A stretch of DNA of 5,795 bases. Origin: an uncultured beta proteobacterium. Its GTDB lineage: Bacteria > Pseudomonadota > Gammaproteobacteria > Burkholderiales > Burkholderiaceae_B. A model generated the notes under the pieces. It had not been told where the DNA came from. It worked only from the letters and a program-made list of their open reading frames with translations, and made no database searches. Every line of letters starts with the position of its first letter. Positions within the stretch are counted from its first letter, which is position 1. Shown here in pieces: positions 4,724-5,795 of the stretch. The translations under genes were made by a program, and so were the position numbers. The stretch lies in assembly GCA_903924715.1 (NCBI GenBank), contig CAIYCP010000731.1:1-5795 (forward strand), written 5' to 3'.

Positions 4724-5795
4724 CTGAATCGAATATTAAATACGACTTGATTATTATCGGAGGCGGCATCGCGGGCTTGACCGCGGGCGTACGCGCGGCT
4801 GAACTGGGGTTGCGACCTTTGGTGCTTGAGCAAGGTGAGGGGATTACATACCCGAACAATTCGAGGCAGTCAGGCGGTATCTTGCATATTGGTTTTCGTG
4901 ATCCGTTTCGCGAAGAACAAGATTTAGAGCAGCATATTGCTCGCGTCTCGGGCAATCAGGCCAAGCCCGAGTTGGCGCGCGCGCTGGCGCAGACGGGTGC
5001 CCGGCTGATTACCTGGTTGCAGGGCAAGGGCGCCAAGTTTATGCGCTTTAATCCGCAAGAGGGTTATCGCTGGTGCATGGCGCCTCCGCGTGCGCTGAAG
5101 GCTGGGCTTGACTGGAAAGAGCGCGGCCCAGATTTAATTTTGCGCCGATTAGCGCTTGAGCTGGTTGAGCGTGGCGGCACGTTGCAGCTGGGTGCGCGCG
5201 CGACTGAGCTGATGCTTGAGCAGGGCCGTTGTGTGGGTGTACAGGGCAGCTGTTTGGGCGAACAACGAATATGGCACGCGCCCTATTGCCTGATCGCTGA
5301 CGGCGGCTTTCAGGCTAATCGCACGCTGTTTGAGCGACACATTGGCGCGCCGTTCGATTCAGTGTTTCAGCGAGGCGCCCGAACCGGTTTGGGTGATGGC
5401 TTGACGATGGCCTTAGCAGCAGGTGCCGTGTTAACCCCGGGCAATCGCTTTTATGGACATGTGTTGTGTAGCGACGCCAAGCATAACGATCAGGTTTGGC
5501 CATACCCAGAGGTTGACGCAATCGCCACCGCAGGAATTGTCGTTGATGCCACGGGCAAGCGCCTTGTCGATGAAGGTCGCTCAGGCGTGCATTTGGCCAA
5601 TGAACTAGCGGCTCACGCAAAGACTGACAAATTATTTGCAGTGTTTGACCGGGCCATTTGGGAGGGGCCGGGCACCTCGGCGCGAATCCCTGCAAATCCC
5701 TTGCTTGAGCGTGCGGGCGGCACCATCTTGCGGGCAGAGACCGCGGCGGCCTTAGCTGAAAAAATGGGTGTTCCGTCTGAGGCTTTTGTAGAAAC
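4720..5795 (+). CDS. FAD-dependent dehydrogenase, fumarate reductase/tricarballylate dehydrogenase-like (3' end missing)
   Basis: Flavoprotein of the FAD-binding-2 (fumarate reductase/succinate dehydrogenase flavoprotein) superfamily, which oxidises or reduces C-C bonds next to carboxylates or ketones. The frame is open from ATG 4720 to the window end, giving 358 residues; relatives are usually about 450-500, so roughly the last quarter is missing. Residues 8-23 form the dinucleotide fold YDLIIIGGGIAGLTAG with GxGxxG at 14-19 and Glu37 closing strand 2 for the ribose. NNSRQSGG at 46-53 fits the family's S-x-x-S-GG flavin loop. ADGGFQAN at 193-200 fits the (A/T)xGGFxxN motif, TGLGDGLTMALAAGA at 222-236 fits the TGDG helix, and GIVVDATGKRLVDEG at 272-286 fits the conserved GxxVNxxGxRFxxE segment. 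An in-frame stop at 4705 limits the start to ATG 4720 or TTG 4711; ATG is preferred. No ribosome binding site is visible, so translation probably depends on upstream coupling. The substrate is unknown; tricarballylate-like or steroid-ketone-like chemistry are both possible in the superfamily. Confidence 0.92.
   Translation, partial: MTESNIKYDLIIIGGGIAGLTAGVRAAELGLRPLVLEQGEGITYPNNSRQSGGILHIGFRDPFREEQDLEQHIARVSGNQAKPELARALAQTGARLITWLQGKGAKFMRFNPQEGYRWCMAPPRALKAGLDWKERGPDLILRRLALELVERGGTLQLGARATELMLEQGRCVGVQGSCLGEQRIWHAPYCLIADGGFQANRTLFERHIGAPFDSVFQRGARTGLGDGLTMALAAGAVLTPGNRFYGHVLCSDAKHNDQVWPYPEVDAIATAGIVVDATGKRLVDEGRSGVHLANELAAHAKTDKLFAVFDRAIWEGPGTSARIPANPLLERAGGTILRAETAAALAEKMGVPSEAFVE
5475..5490 (+). 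repeat. 16-base direct repeat, copy 2
   Basis: Second copy of cgccaagcataacgat, 779 bases downstream of the first. Here it lies inside the dehydrogenase gene and encodes residues AKHND (253-257), the same phase and peptide as in the bridging mini-ORF. Confidence 0.6.

Noticed and set aside
5315..5695. 126-codon minus-strand open frame opposite the flavoprotein gene
   Set aside because: The + strand frame has clear FAD-enzyme motifs throughout this span; the antisense translation is low-complexity and matches no family, so it is a shadow.

Overview
The window looks like a stretch of a Betaproteobacterium, most likely of the order Burkholderiales. This is inferred from three things: the Bug/TctC-type solute-binding protein (a family strongly expanded in that order), its pairing with an FAD-dependent dehydrogenase, and mildly GC-rich coding sequence (judged by eye, not computed). 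No rRNA, tRNA, CRISPR array, transposase or phage gene is visible. Almost the whole window is coding.

Positions 1-2796 (+ strand) hold the distal part of a dipeptide/oligopeptide-type ABC importer operon. A DppC-like permease truncated by the window edge is followed by a DppD-like ATPase with a TTG start and a DppF-like ATPase. The genes are tightly packed: 13 bases between the first two, and an 8-base overlap between the second and third. The binding protein and the DppB-like permease must lie upstream. Both ATPases carry intact nucleotide-binding motifs and the same four-cysteine C-terminal motif expected to bind a [4Fe-4S] cluster.

Positions 2813-3562 (- strand) hold an alpha/beta-hydrolase that converges on the importer operon. 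Only 16 bases separate the two stop codons, and a hairpin overlaps the end of the importer operon. The hydrolase has a cysteine at the nucleophile elbow and no obvious histidine at the usual catalytic position.

Positions 3563-3683 form a 121-base divergent intergenic region. It holds candidate promoter elements facing both ways and a perfect 10-base palindrome.

Positions 3684-5795 (+ strand) hold a secreted Bug/TctC-family solute-binding protein, then an FAD-dependent dehydrogenase of the fumarate-reductase/tricarballylate-dehydrogenase type that runs off the window. Between them lies an 18-codon open frame (4667-4723) whose start overlaps the upstream stop and whose stop overlaps the downstream start, each by ATGA. 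It contains a 16-base sequence that recurs in the same reading phase inside the dehydrogenase gene.

A plausible reading is a catabolic region: the Bug protein captures a small carboxylate in the periplasm and the flavoprotein oxidises or reduces that compound or a derivative. The hydrolase may act on a related ester, lactone or thioester. The substrate cannot be read from sequence. Most of the window is ordinary metabolism; the bridging mini-ORF with its in-phase repeat and the unusual hydrolase active site most merit a second look.
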